64,000 nucleotides of DNA. Origin: Azotobacter paspali. GTDB taxonomy: Bacteria; Pseudomonadota; Gammaproteobacteria; Pseudomonadales; Pseudomonadaceae. Location: the NCBI RefSeq assembly GCF_042434745.1, contig NZ_JBHLSS010000051.1. The stretch is one strand, 5' to 3'. Position numbers and translations under genes: made by a program. Positions 63,955-64,000 of this stretch are shown piece by piece (positions within the stretch are counted from its first letter, which is position 1; the number at the start of each line of letters is the position of its first letter). Below the pieces are notes generated by a model that made no database searches, had not been told where the DNA came from, and saw only the letters and a list, made by a program, of their open reading frames with translations.

Positions 63955-64000
63955 GCGGCGTTAGCCGGCGCTCCCCATCCCGCCGCTGCCGTCCCCGGCC

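Overview
The window looks like chromosome of a GC-rich gammaproteobacterium of the Pseudomonadaceae, most likely Azotobacter. The strongest marker is a complete molybdenum-storage-protein gene pair (mosB-mosA, 12937-14591) that I recognise as the Azotobacter-type MoSto. The Pseudomonas-style cpdA-yqiA-parE-parC block and the DUF5064, SfnR/SfnG and PqiABC genes agree with this. I saw no tRNA, rRNA or CRISPR array.

Layout. 1-12.5 kb is an accessory, decayed mobile-element region. It holds the end of an IS1111-group transposase beside a four-stem nested palindrome, a Rha-like fragment, an intact TraF-type signal peptidase, and a broken DUF3363 relaxase. A LysR/MFS pair follows and is itself followed by a second copy of the relaxase 3' end. 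Then come an HxlR-oxidoreductase-SnoaL unit, a second LysR, a DJ-1/PfpI protein, a second MFS pump and two LysR fragments. 12.9-14.6 kb is mosBA. 14.6-16.4 kb is mostly unassigned and contains colliding remnants of glycerate kinase and tartronate semialdehyde reductase genes. 16.7-25.3 kb is core genome: pirin, a PqiC-like lipoprotein, and minus-strand cpdA, yqiA, parE, a phytase-like esterase gene and parC.

25.4-40.9 kb is an organosulfur-scavenging island. It contains sfnG (dimethylsulfone monooxygenase), two intact and one frameshifted acyl-CoA-dehydrogenase-fold monooxygenase-like genes, an ssuD-like alkanesulfonate monooxygenase, an amidohydrolase, a trans-sulfuration PLP enzyme and the sigma-54 activator sfnR. 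I find three -24/-12 sigma-54 promoter matches in front of these genes, two of them in one divergent intergenic region with inverted repeats, so SfnR plausibly controls the island. The island is also decaying: two branched-chain-type ABC transporter operons have collapsed into chimeric remnants, ribB is broken, and there are two tandem-repeat blocks (153 bp and 160 bp units).

41.0-45.7 kb carries chrA, an HU gene, a LysR/SLC13 permease pair and a DUF5064 gene. 45.9-58.5 kb is a tight plus-strand array: DUF3141 alpha/beta hydrolase, phosphotransacetylase, acetate kinase, FabI, an RND efflux adaptor and pump, two half-PqiA genes and PqiB. pqiC lies 4.9 kb further on at 63.4 kb. Between them, on the opposite strand, is an iron-uptake module (FecI-type sigma factor with a Fur box, FecR-type anti-sigma, TonB-dependent siderophore receptor) next to a small inverted-repeat element. 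Most of the receptor gene is strikingly AT-rich, which suggests a recent domain swap.
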